64,000 nucleotides of DNA. It comes from an uncultured Corynebacterium sp. GTDB taxonomy: Bacteria; Actinomycetota; Actinomycetes; Mycobacteriales; Mycobacteriaceae. Under the pieces are notes generated by a model that searched no databases, had not been told where the DNA came from, and worked only from the letters and a program-made list of their open reading frames with translations. The position numbers and the translations under genes were made by a program. The stretch lies in NCBI RefSeq assembly GCF_946221155.1, contig NZ_CAMIAN010000007.1:1-64000 (forward strand), read 5' to 3'. Below, in pieces: positions 57,322 through 64,000 of the stretch. Each line of letters opens with the position of its first letter. The stretch's first letter is position 1.

Positions 57322-57807
57322 TCACTTGCCGAACATGCGGCCCATGCGCTTCATGCGCGACAGCCTGCGCAGCCGTCCGAGGCGGAACATTCCGCGCCAG
57401 CCGAACAGCAACAGGCCGCTCATGACGGTAGCCACGATGATGAAGGACCAGTGCGGCACTTCACCGTGGCGCACGCCCCAGATCCCCAGGCCGACAACAA
57501 CGTTGACGACCCACACCAGCGCACCGGTGGAGAACTCAAATCCGCCGAAGCCGGTCCCGTTGGCGCCGCCTGGCCGAACCACGCCGATCCACAGCAGTGC
57601 CCAGGCAATCACCACACCGATCAGGAATGGCCAGGAGGTATCCAGCCAGCCGCCGAAGCTCAGCGGCATCTCCGGAGTGTTGTGTGCAATGCGCGCCAGC
57701 AGCGCAAACAGCAGAATGGCGATCACGTCGAAAAACAGCGCGACCCCCGGCGGTCGCTGGGCGGCGCCGGGGGTATCTCCCGTGGAGGTGCTATCGAGGT
57801 TGCTCAT
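57322..57807 (-). CDS. DUF3054 membrane protein
   Basis: This 161-aa protein has four hydrophobic segments (FFDVIAILLFALLARIAH first) and a basic C-terminus LGRLRRLSRMKRMGRMFGK. The pattern RIAHNTPEMPLSFGGWLDTSWPF is that of DUF3054. Its function is unknown. It lies 30 nt behind the YbhN-type gene and is the last gene of that operon, closed by a strong terminator. Confidence 0.85.
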   Translation of the reverse strand: MSNLDSTSTGDTPGAAQRPPGVALFFDVIAILLFALLARIAHNTPEMPLSFGGWLDTSWPFLIGVVIAWALLWIGVVRPGGANGTGFGGFEFSTGALVWVVNVVVGLGIWGVRHGEVPHWSFIIVATVMSGLLLFGWRGMFRLGRLRRLSRMKRMGRMFGK

Positions 57808-57837
57808 GGCCCTAATCTTACTGTGCCCGACCGAGCC

Positions 57838-58908
57838 TTACCGTGCCCTGCCGACGGGTTCTTCCTGCTTTTCTTCTTGACGCCCCGTCTCCGCCGCAGC
57901 ATCCTCAGCATTGCCTCTGGGGTTGACCATCTTGGTGGCGAAAAAGACGATCCATCCGACCAATGTCAGCCCCACGAAGCTGAGCATGCGGAAGACGATG
58001 ACGGCTCCGAATGCCTGGACGGAGGTCAGGGTGCCGAATCCGACCAGGGCGCTGGTAAGTGCCACATCCACCGGACCAAGCCCGCCGGGGGTGACCTGTG
58101 CCTGGCCCACCAGCTTGGCAGTGAGGAAGGCCAGCACCACGCCCGCAATGGGCGGGGTGGCGCCAACGGCGTAGATGCAGGCCAGCAGGCAGAGGATCTC
58201 GAAAACCCAGTTACCCAGGCTGGCGGCGATCGCGACGGCCAGTTTGGTCAGTGGCAGTTCTACGGCCGACAGTTGGCGGGAGAACCCGCGGACGTTGTCG
58301 GTGAACCGGTCGACGGGCTTGCCACGGCGGGCGTTGAAAGTCCGCAGTCGGTTGACTAGCCAGCGCTCCACCTTGTCCCGGTTCTTTGCCACCCAGTTGG
58401 TGAGGATCGCTAGTGCAACAAGGGCGATGAGGGACATCGCCAATGTCAGCGGTTTAACTGTCAGCCCCAGGAAGAACACAGCACCGATGGCCAGGATCGC
58501 CATGCCGCCGCCAGCTAGCGCCCCCGAAAGCAGCATGTACCAGCTGGCAATTACGGCAGTGGCGCCCCACTTGAGTTGCTCGCGGAAGATCATGGCCGCC
58601 GACAACGCGGGTCCGCCGGGGAAAGTTGAGGACCAGGCATTAGCCGCCAGCCCCAGCGAGTTGGCGCTGCTGCGCTTCACTTTCACCCCGGCGCTGCGCA
58701 GCAGTACGACCATCACCTCGGCCTGCGCGACCATGGAGGCTGCGAGCGCCAGGATGGCCAGGGCGATCCAGCGCTTGTCGGCATGTTCTAGTTCTTGCCA
58801 ACCGTCGCTGATGAAGTGCAGGTGCTCCCGTGCGAGGAAGGCGATAATCCCGATCAGCGCCAGGCTGAGCAGGGCTCTGACTTCCGCGCGCCGCCACAAA
58901 TCACGCAT
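57838..58908 (-). CDS. YbhN/UPF0104 membrane protein (LPG synthase TM-like)
   Basis: This 356-aa protein has eight to nine hydrophobic segments and the family motifs AANAWSSTFPGGPALSAAMIF and VTPGGLGPVDVALTSALVGFG. It belongs to the lysylphosphatidylglycerol synthase transmembrane-domain family (flippase-like) without the synthase domain. The ATG shares one base with the mmpL stop (TAATG), so they are co-translated. Together with MmpL it may assist trehalose-mycolate or phospholipid traffic; this is inference. The C-terminus ETGRQEEKQEEPVGRAR is encoded by a dispersed-motif copy. Confidence 0.85.
   Translation of the reverse strand: MRDLWRRAEVRALLSLALIGIIAFLAREHLHFISDGWQELEHADKRWIALAILALAASMVAQAEVMVVLLRSAGVKVKRSSANSLGLAANAWSSTFPGGPALSAAMIFREQLKWGATAVIASWYMLLSGALAGGGMAILAIGAVFFLGLTVKPLTLAMSLIALVALAILTNWVAKNRDKVERWLVNRLRTFNARRGKPVDRFTDNVRGFSRQLSAVELPLTKLAVAIAASLGNWVFEILCLLACIYAVGATPPIAGVVLAFLTAKLVGQAQVTPGGLGPVDVALTSALVGFGTLTSVQAFGAVIVFRMLSFVGLTLVGWIVFFATKMVNPRGNAEDAAAETGRQEEKQEEPVGRAR
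57868..57884 (-). repeat. GGCGTCA dispersed motif copy 23
   Basis: GGCGTCAAGAAGAAAAG (coding direction) gives the tail GRQEEKQ of the YbhN-type protein. Confidence 0.8.
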
Positions 58909-61289
58909 TAGCGCTCGCCTCCGCCCCCGCCGTCGGCCTGGGTGTCGGCCCGAGTGACGTCATTGTCACGGGCATTGCGGCGGGCATCTCCGCGGCCTTC
59001 TTCGACACGCCGCATAAGCTCCGCGAAAGGCAAGTTCCGCTGACGCGCGGGAGTTTCACCGGAGTGCTGGGCGGGCACGGGGGCGATGGCGTCCACACCC
59101 GAAAGCTCCGCAACCGTCACCCGCGACGAACGGGCGGCAGGCGTAGCTTCGCGCGGCGAGGCTTCCAGCTGCTCGTTGTGCCCGACCTTTTCCGATAGCC
59201 GCTTGACCCACTTCGGGGCCCACCAGTTGTCGGAACCCAGTAGGTGCATGACGGACGGGACGAGGAGCATACGGATGATCGTGGCGTCGAGGAGCAGCGC
59301 GATGACCATGCCGAATGCGATGTACTTCATCATCACAATCGAGGAGAACCCGAAGGCGCCACAGACCACAATCATGATCAGCGCGGCAGCGGTGATGATT
59401 CCGCCGGTGGTGGCCGTGCCGAAGCGGATCGCCTGATCCGTGGACGCGCCACGGGCGCGAGCCTCCACCATGCGGGAGACCAAGAAAACCTCATAGTCGG
59501 TCGAGAGGCCGAAGACGATGGCGATGATCAGCACCAGCACCGGCGAAGTCAACGGACCTGCGGTGAAGTTAAACATGTCCGCGCCGTGTCCGTTGACGAA
59601 GATCAACGTCAACAGGCCGAGGGTCGCGCCGGTGCCCAGGATGTTCATGATCACGGCCTTGGCAGGAATGATCAGCGAGCCGAAGATCATTGCCATCAGC
59701 ACGAAGCTGACCAGCACGATATACAGCAGCATCCACGGCAGTTTTTCGAACAGCGCGTCGATGGATTCGACCTCCAGGGCCGGGGTGCCGGCGACGTACA
59801 CGTTAGCGCCGTCGACATTGATGTCCTCCAGGGCATCGACGATGCGGTCGTTATCCTTGCGGTCTGCAATGCCGGTGGACAGCACAGTCACGTCGTCCTT
59901 CGTGGGGCGCGAGACTTGGAACGGGGCCGTCAGGCCCGGAACCGCGTTGGCCTCCTTGTACACTGCGGCCACAGTCTTGGAATCGCCCTCGACGACCAGC
60001 TTGATCGGGTCAGTGCGGAACTGGGGGAACTTCTCTGTGAATTCCTCCTGGTTAACGCGCGTCTGGTTCGACGGCGGCAGATAGGTTTCGTTCATGCCGC
60101 CCAGCTTGATGCCCGCAATCGGCACCGCCATAAGCAGCATGCCGCCGACGATCACGACCGTGAAGAGCCGCGCGTGACGCATGGCGAAGGCCGGGATGCG
60201 GCCCCAGATACCTTCGACCTGCTCGGAGCGGCGGCGGGTCCGCTTCTTCTTAAACGACAACTTGTCGATGTTCGGGCCCAGCATCGCGAAGATGCTCGGC
60301 AGCACGGCCACGGACAACAGCGCGGCCAGGCCCACAGCGGAGATCGCGCCGAAGGCGACGGACTTCAGGAAGGCTTGCGGGAAGATGAACAACCCGGATA
60401 GCGCCACGGCCACCATCGCCGCGGAGAAAACCACGGTCTTACCTGCAGTGGCAGTGGTGTTGCGCACGGCCGTGCGAGTGTCATGCCCCTCCGCCATTTC
60501 CTCGCGGAAACGGGAGACCATGAACAAGCCGTAGTCGATAGCCAAGCCCAGGCCCAGAAGCGTGACCACGGACTGAGCGAACACGTTGATCTGCGTGAAG
60601 CTGGCGAGGATCGCCAGCACACCCATGGAGCCCAAGATCGATAGGCCACCCACCAGCAGTGGCATAAACGCGGCGATCAGCCCGCCGAAAACGATCAGCA
60701 GCAGCAGGCCCACGGCGGGCAGTGCGTAGATCTCGGCACGGTGGATGTCACCGGCCATGCCCTCATCCAAGGAGTCCGAAACCGCCGTGGCGCCGGCGAT
60801 CTTCACATCCACGCCCGGGGCGCTGATAGCACGCAGATCATCCTCGATCTTGCGGAAGTTGATCAGCACATCGTCTTCGATGCCCTTCAGCCCAATGGCG
60901 GCGAAGGCCGCAGTGCCGTCCGGGTTGGCCATGGCCGCCGGCCCGCGGTTGAAATAGCTAGTCACGCCCCCGATCTCGTCGGGGTGATCTTTGCGCAGCT
61001 GCTCGATCTGTTGGGTGATGGCCTGCTTGACCTCGTCCGAGGTTGCAGATCCCGGCTGTTCGCCGGTGACCATCAGAATGACATCCCCGTTGGCGTCACG
61101 ACCAAAAACCTCTTGCTCGATCTGCGCAGCCTTCGTGGACTGCGAGTTCGGGTCGTCCCACCCCTCCTGGCTCATCCGGTCGGCCAGTTTCAGCCCGGCG
61201 ACGACATACAGCACCAGGATCGCCGCGATGATCACCAGAGGGATCAGCCGGCGGAACCGGTAGGCGACATCGCCCCAAGAGCTAAACAA
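58908..61289 (-). CDS. MmpL-family trehalose monomycolate transporter (CmpL1-like)
   Basis: This 793-aa RND-type transporter has 11-12 hydrophobic segments and two large periplasmic loops. The proton-relay Asp-Tyr pairs are visible in TM4 (GLGLAIDYGLFMVSRFREE) and TM10 (FGLSTDYEVFLVSRMVEA). The C-terminus of about 100 residues is charged. The gene order trmB, conserved protein, pckG on one side matches the C. glutamicum cmpL1 region, so export of trehalose mycolate is likely. The TTG start has the ribosome site AAAGGA 9 nt upstream. A second MmpL would be expected elsewhere. Confidence 0.92.
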   Translation of the reverse strand: MFSSWGDVAYRFRRLIPLVIIAAILVLYVVAGLKLADRMSQEGWDDPNSQSTKAAQIEQEVFGRDANGDVILMVTGEQPGSATSDEVKQAITQQIEQLRKDHPDEIGGVTSYFNRGPAAMANPDGTAAFAAIGLKGIEDDVLINFRKIEDDLRAISAPGVDVKIAGATAVSDSLDEGMAGDIHRAEIYALPAVGLLLLIVFGGLIAAFMPLLVGGLSILGSMGVLAILASFTQINVFAQSVVTLLGLGLAIDYGLFMVSRFREEMAEGHDTRTAVRNTTATAGKTVVFSAAMVAVALSGLFIFPQAFLKSVAFGAISAVGLAALLSVAVLPSIFAMLGPNIDKLSFKKKRTRRRSEQVEGIWGRIPAFAMRHARLFTVVIVGGMLLMAVPIAGIKLGGMNETYLPPSNQTRVNQEEFTEKFPQFRTDPIKLVVEGDSKTVAAVYKEANAVPGLTAPFQVSRPTKDDVTVLSTGIADRKDNDRIVDALEDINVDGANVYVAGTPALEVESIDALFEKLPWMLLYIVLVSFVLMAMIFGSLIIPAKAVIMNILGTGATLGLLTLIFVNGHGADMFNFTAGPLTSPVLVLIIAIVFGLSTDYEVFLVSRMVEARARGASTDQAIRFGTATTGGIITAAALIMIVVCGAFGFSSIVMMKYIAFGMVIALLLDATIIRMLLVPSVMHLLGSDNWWAPKWVKRLSEKVGHNEQLEASPREATPAARSSRVTVAELSGVDAIAPVPAQHSGETPARQRNLPFAELMRRVEEGRGDARRNARDNDVTRADTQADGGGGGER
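61092..61108 (+). repeat. GGCGTCA dispersed motif copy 24 (weaker tail)
   Basis: GGCGTCACGACCAAAAA is antisense inside the first periplasmic loop of the mmpL gene. Confidence 0.45.
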
Positions 61290-61376
61290 CGTGAGTGGTC
61301 CTTTCTATTACGCCAGAATTCCCTCTAGTCTACGAACCCGACCAGGGCGAACAGCAAATTTTCCGGGGTGTGTTAG

Positions 61377-62132
61377 TTATTTCTTCCGCCACAGGTACTC
61401 GCGGATTATGTGTTCCTTATCCAGGCCTTTGCCCTCGAATTTGGTGATAACCTGCCGGTCCGTCAGCTGCGGAATTTCCGACTGGTCCTCGGGCCAGCCC
61501 AGGTATTCCAGCTGCTCTTCAACCTCTACCAGCTCGTCGATCCACTCTGCGTAGTCCGCGTGGTCGGTAGCGATGTGCAGAATGCCACCCGGTTTGAGGC
61601 GGGAGGCGATCAGGTGCAGCGTGCCGGATTGCACGATGCGCCGCTTGTGGTGGCGGGCTTTGGGCCATGGGTCTGGGAAGTAGATGCGCACGCCGGAAAG
61701 AGACCCTGGCGCGAACATACGCTGTAGGACTTCTACGCCGTCTCCGCGGATCATGCGCACGTTGTGGATGTCGCCGCGCACCACGGACCCCAGCAGCTTG
61801 GCCAGTCCAGGGCGGTAGAGCTCGACGGCGACGATGTTCTTTTCGGCTTCCAGCGGCGCCATCGCGGCGGTCGAGGTGCCGGTACCGGAGCCAATTTCCA
61901 CAATTGTTTCGGCATCGCGGTCGAACCATTCGGGCAGGTCAATGACCTCGTCGGCGAGGACTTTACCCAGCTGGGGCCAGTGTTCGTTCCACAGGGCCTC
62001 CTGGTTGTCGGTCAGGGTGCCGCGCCGGAAGCTAAAGTTTCCCAGTCGCGGATAGTCGCGACCGTCGTTAAACTCTGTCTGTAGTGGGCGGCCTGGGGGA
62101 AGGCTGCCTGGCGTGTTATCGGAATTATTCAT
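61377..62132 (-). CDS. trmB: tRNA (guanine-N7)-methyltransferase
   Basis: This 251-aa enzyme methylates G46 of tRNA with S-adenosylmethionine. The SAM motif is VEIGSGTGTSTAAMA (about 71-85), followed by VELYRPGLAKLL and the family signature IYFPDPWPKARHHKRRIVQ, with the late TDHADYAEWI. An N-terminal extension of 35 residues is typical of actinobacteria. ATG 62132. It is separated from mmpL by 87 nt and divergent from the next gene by 61 nt. Confidence 0.95.
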   Translation of the reverse strand: MNNSDNTPGSLPPGRPLQTEFNDGRDYPRLGNFSFRRGTLTDNQEALWNEHWPQLGKVLADEVIDLPEWFDRDAETIVEIGSGTGTSTAAMAPLEAEKNIVAVELYRPGLAKLLGSVVRGDIHNVRMIRGDGVEVLQRMFAPGSLSGVRIYFPDPWPKARHHKRRIVQSGTLHLIASRLKPGGILHIATDHADYAEWIDELVEVEEQLEYLGWPEDQSEIPQLTDRQVITKFEGKGLDKEHIIREYLWRKK

Positions 62133-62193
62133 CTAGACCATTCTTGCAGATGGCCTGCGGAATGTCTTAAGCCAAGTGGGGGACTTAACAAAG

Positions 62194-63099
62194 ATGTTGA
62201 AGACCATTTCGGTCATTGGCCCGGATGCGCGCGCGGTTGCCGAGTGCGCCGCGCAGTTGCGCACTCGGGTGGAAAGTAAGGCAAGTTCGAGCACGATGGG
62301 GGAGCGCTTCGAGGTTGTGGAGGGCGCCGGCCCGGAGCAGCATCCCGACATTGTTGTTGCGGCGGTGGGGCGCGCCACCGCGGAGGATCGCGAGGTCGCC
62401 CGGGCCGTTGCGCAGGCTATGGGAGTGGTGTTGCTCTGGCCCTGTGGTAGTGACGCCCCCTCGTCTGAATGGGCTCGCACCCCAGGCTGGGTTTGGTGCG
62501 AGGATGTGGACGAGGTGTGTGGGTGGATCCGTGCGCTGGGCGTGGACATTAACGAGTGGGAGGTACAGGCGCGCCGGGCGGATGCGGAGCGGCTGGACCG
62601 GGTGCGTATCGCTACGCGGCTGAGCGCGACCCGAATCGCCCAGGAGGTGCTGGAGGATGCCGACGCTGACAGTTTCGAGTACCTGCATGCCGCATTTATG
62701 GCGCGGTTGCGGTTGGCGGTGCTGGAGCAGGGGGTGGTCTTCCCAGCGCTTCCGGAATCACTGGAGGAGGCCCCGACCCGCCCCGCCTCGGTGGTGGGGT
62801 CGCGGGCGAGTGTGGTGCTGGCTGCCGCTGCTGGCCTGGCGGCTGGACTGGGGCTGGGAACCATGGTCGGCAGGCTGGCTGGAGTGCTGATCGGAGTGGT
62901 TGTTGGCGTGCTAGTGACCCTGACTGTGGTGGGGGCGCGGCTGGTCATGCTGCGCTCCGAGGCGCTGAAAGCCCGCGCTGCAAAGGAAGATGCGGCATTG
63001 CGACAGCATTGGTCGACAGTGGTGACGGAGGTGGTTGCCCGGTTGGAGATCCCGCCGGTGGCACCCCGCATCCGCAACCTGGCGATGGAGGTGAACTGA
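62194..63099 (+). CDS. Conserved corynebacterial membrane protein
   Basis: This 301-aa protein starts MLKTISVIGPDARAVAECAA. Residues 1-180 look like a small GTPase- or CobQ-like alpha/beta fold without a clear P-loop (VVAAVGRATAEDREVARAVA). Two hydrophobic segments lie about 210-255 (GLAAGLGLGTMVGRLAGVLI), then a helical tail. I recognise it only by place, between trmB and pckG, as in C. glutamicum. ATG 62194 is preferred to a GTG at 62176 because GTGGGGGAC serves as its ribosome site. It ends overlapping the next ATG (TGATG). Confidence 0.65.
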   Translation: MLKTISVIGPDARAVAECAAQLRTRVESKASSSTMGERFEVVEGAGPEQHPDIVVAAVGRATAEDREVARAVAQAMGVVLLWPCGSDAPSSEWARTPGWVWCEDVDEVCGWIRALGVDINEWEVQARRADAERLDRVRIATRLSATRIAQEVLEDADADSFEYLHAAFMARLRLAVLEQGVVFPALPESLEEAPTRPASVVGSRASVVLAAAAGLAAGLGLGTMVGRLAGVLIGVVVGVLVTLTVVGARLVMLRSEALKARAAKEDAALRQHWSTVVTEVVARLEIPPVAPRIRNLAMEVN

Positions 63100-63710
63100 T
63101 GGATGAACTAATGGGTATGGACATGTTCGACGTTCCGCAGAACCCGTTGGCTGACCTGATTGGCAATCACGAGCTGTACAGCGGCGCGCCGGGCAACCCG
63201 GGCAGCTTGGATGGCTTCGGCAGTGGGTCGGGCAGCCTGAGCGGTAGCGGCCTGACCGTCGAGTACGGCGGGCGCGAATACTACGTCGACGAACTCAACT
63301 CTCACGATCCCAACGCCCACGACCCCAACCGGGCACCAGGTCAGCGTATTAATGCCCAGTCCGGTACTCATTCCGGCGCCCAACCCGGCGCTCAATCTGA
63401 AAGCCAATCAGGAGCCAGCTCGGGGAGCGACTCAAGCACCCGTTCGTGGCACGGAGGCGGGGGAGTCGAAGAGTCCGTCACCATCGCCGACGACCAGGGG
63501 ATGAGCATCCTCAGTGATACGGACGGCGATGGCAAGGTGGACTACGTCTCCTCAGTTTCCTACGACGGACAATGGTCAGCCTGGCGGTGGATAGAGGACG
63601 CGGAGGCCGAAGGGGCGTCACCAAGAAACAACAGCGACACCCCCGATACGGGGAACAGTCAATGGCAAACAGATGCTTGGAAATGCGTTGATCGGGGGCA
63701 ATGGGGTTAG
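63099..63710 (+). CDS. DUF6802-type protein
   Basis: This 203-aa soluble, acidic protein starts at the ATG overlapping the previous stop. Residues 1-60 are mixed, 40-140 are low-complexity Gly/Ser/Gln/His repeats (SGTHSGAQPGAQSESQSG), and the C-terminal domain has EESVTIADDQGMSILSDTDG then GKVDYVSSVSYDGQWSAW, where the DTDGDG element resembles a calcium- or dockerin-like loop. I associate it with DUF6802 of corynebacteria. No signal peptide is present. A dispersed-motif copy lies near its end. Confidence 0.72.
   Translation: MDELMGMDMFDVPQNPLADLIGNHELYSGAPGNPGSLDGFGSGSGSLSGSGLTVEYGGREYYVDELNSHDPNAHDPNRAPGQRINAQSGTHSGAQPGAQSESQSGASSGSDSSTRSWHGGGGVEESVTIADDQGMSILSDTDGDGKVDYVSSVSYDGQWSAWRWIEDAEAEGASPRNNSDTPDTGNSQWQTDAWKCVDRGQWG
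63614..63630 (+). repeat. GGCGTCA dispersed motif copy 25
   Basis: GGCGTCACCAAGAAACA encodes GASPRNN in the variable C-terminal part of the DUF6802-type protein. Confidence 0.75.
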
Positions 63711-63987
63711 GCCGGGTGTGATGTACAACTACTGGCCACGGAACGAAAACATGTCCTCGGTGCTTCGCGATAGTCTGGGTGCACGGGGTACCTGAGTTGT
63801 TACGCAGGTCTCAATAATTACAGATCACAGCTATATAGAACGCCCAAAAACCGCAGGATTTAGTAAAGTTATAGGTGAATACAACCGGGTTTGAACTGGA
63901 CGTTTAAACCGACGGTCGGCTAATGCATGTTTGTGCACCTTTTGGTCGGGCCGGGTTGTGGGACACAAACACGTAGGGAGATAATCG
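63711..63987 (+). promoter_or_regulatory. Control region upstream of last gene
   Basis: This 277-nt gap holds no gene. It is AT-rich around 63800-63890 and contains CCGACGGTCGG and TGCATGTTTGTGCA inverted repeats near 63910-63937, then a GGGAG ribosome site. Such a long region would fit a carbon-source-regulated gene. Confidence 0.45.
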
Positions 63988-64000
63988 ATGACCATTCGAG
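63988..64000 (+). CDS. pckG: Start of a gene, probably pckG (partial)
   Basis: Only ATG ACC ATT CGA is visible (MTIR) behind the ribosome site GTAGGGAG. GTP-dependent phosphoenolpyruvate carboxykinase (PckG) of corynebacteria starts with a similar short peptide, and trmB, two conserved genes and pckG are neighbours in C. glutamicum. The call rests on synteny and these four codons only. Confidence 0.45.

Noticed and set aside
1781..63630. Dispersed motif as FtsK-orienting or polar Chi sequence
   Set aside because: Exact copies are ten on each strand in this window, without the strand bias such sequences require. The window could be too short to exclude this fully.
1..64000. CRISPR array, insertion sequence, prophage or tRNA gene
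   Set aside because: No spaced identical repeats of CRISPR size, no transposase or integrase motif, no phage structural gene and no convincing tRNA cloverleaf were found on either strand.

Overview
The window looks like a chromosomal segment of a mycolic-acid-containing, fairly high-GC Corynebacterium. The best guess is a lipophilic species of the C. jeikeium type, but that is inference. The evidence is the complete mycomembrane and arabinogalactan locus (glf, glfT2, PAP2 phosphatase, ubiA-type phosphoribosyltransferase, two mycolyltransferases, cutinase-like thioesterase, fadD32, pks13, accD4, MmpL transporter), an Lsr2 nucleoid protein, a class E sortase, many actinobacterial DUF families, and a high share of start codons placed 7 nt after a -10 box, as expected for leaderless mRNAs. 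No insertion sequence, prophage, CRISPR array or tRNA was seen.

Layout. 1-100: the 3' end of a 5S rRNA and its terminator. 0.1-7.9 kb: a DHA2 drug exporter, a pseudouridine synthase, a tiny amphipathic protein resembling corynebacterial porins, a universal stress protein, a TetR regulator with a histone-H1-like tail, a YidC-like insertase, a class E sortase with a small membrane partner, a lipoprotein and Lsr2. 8-18 kb: PhoD phosphatase, a TM0106-type nuclease, MsrA, an LppP/LprE lipoprotein, SodA, L-lactate dehydrogenase, a glycerophosphodiesterase and DUF5926. 18-28.9 kb: an LCP ligase, CPBP protease, amidase, PheA, phosphatases, a septum-formation protein, SerS, an acyltransferase and a HAD hydrolase. 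29-50.6 kb: the cell-envelope locus, interrupted after glf by an AAA ATPase and an EamA transporter. 50.6-64 kb: a DUF6230/DUF6114/secreted-protein trio, a divergent MFS/LysR pair, PhoX, a coupled MmpL-YbhN-DUF3054 operon, TrmB, two conserved corynebacterial proteins, and the first codons of what synteny suggests is pckG.

How the genes work together. Glf and GlfT2 build galactan, while UbiA and the PAP2 phosphatase make the decaprenyl-phosphoryl ribose precursor of arabinose. FadD32, AccD4 and Pks13 make mycolic acids, the MmpL protein exports the trehalose ester, and the mycolyltransferases attach it. The LCP protein probably joins arabinogalactan to peptidoglycan. The aftB arabinosyltransferase expected next to ubiA is missing from this locus.

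Two signals are not explained by the genes. First, a short motif (GGCGTCA, two free bases, then an A-rich tail) recurs about 25 times, equally on both strands, in intergenic gaps, protein tails, signal-peptide n-regions and linkers. This is the distribution expected of an uptake-type or other genome-wide protein-recognition sequence. Second, at least eleven short tandem repeats (9-14 bp units) sit at gene edges, mostly in 5' leaders or over start and stop codons.
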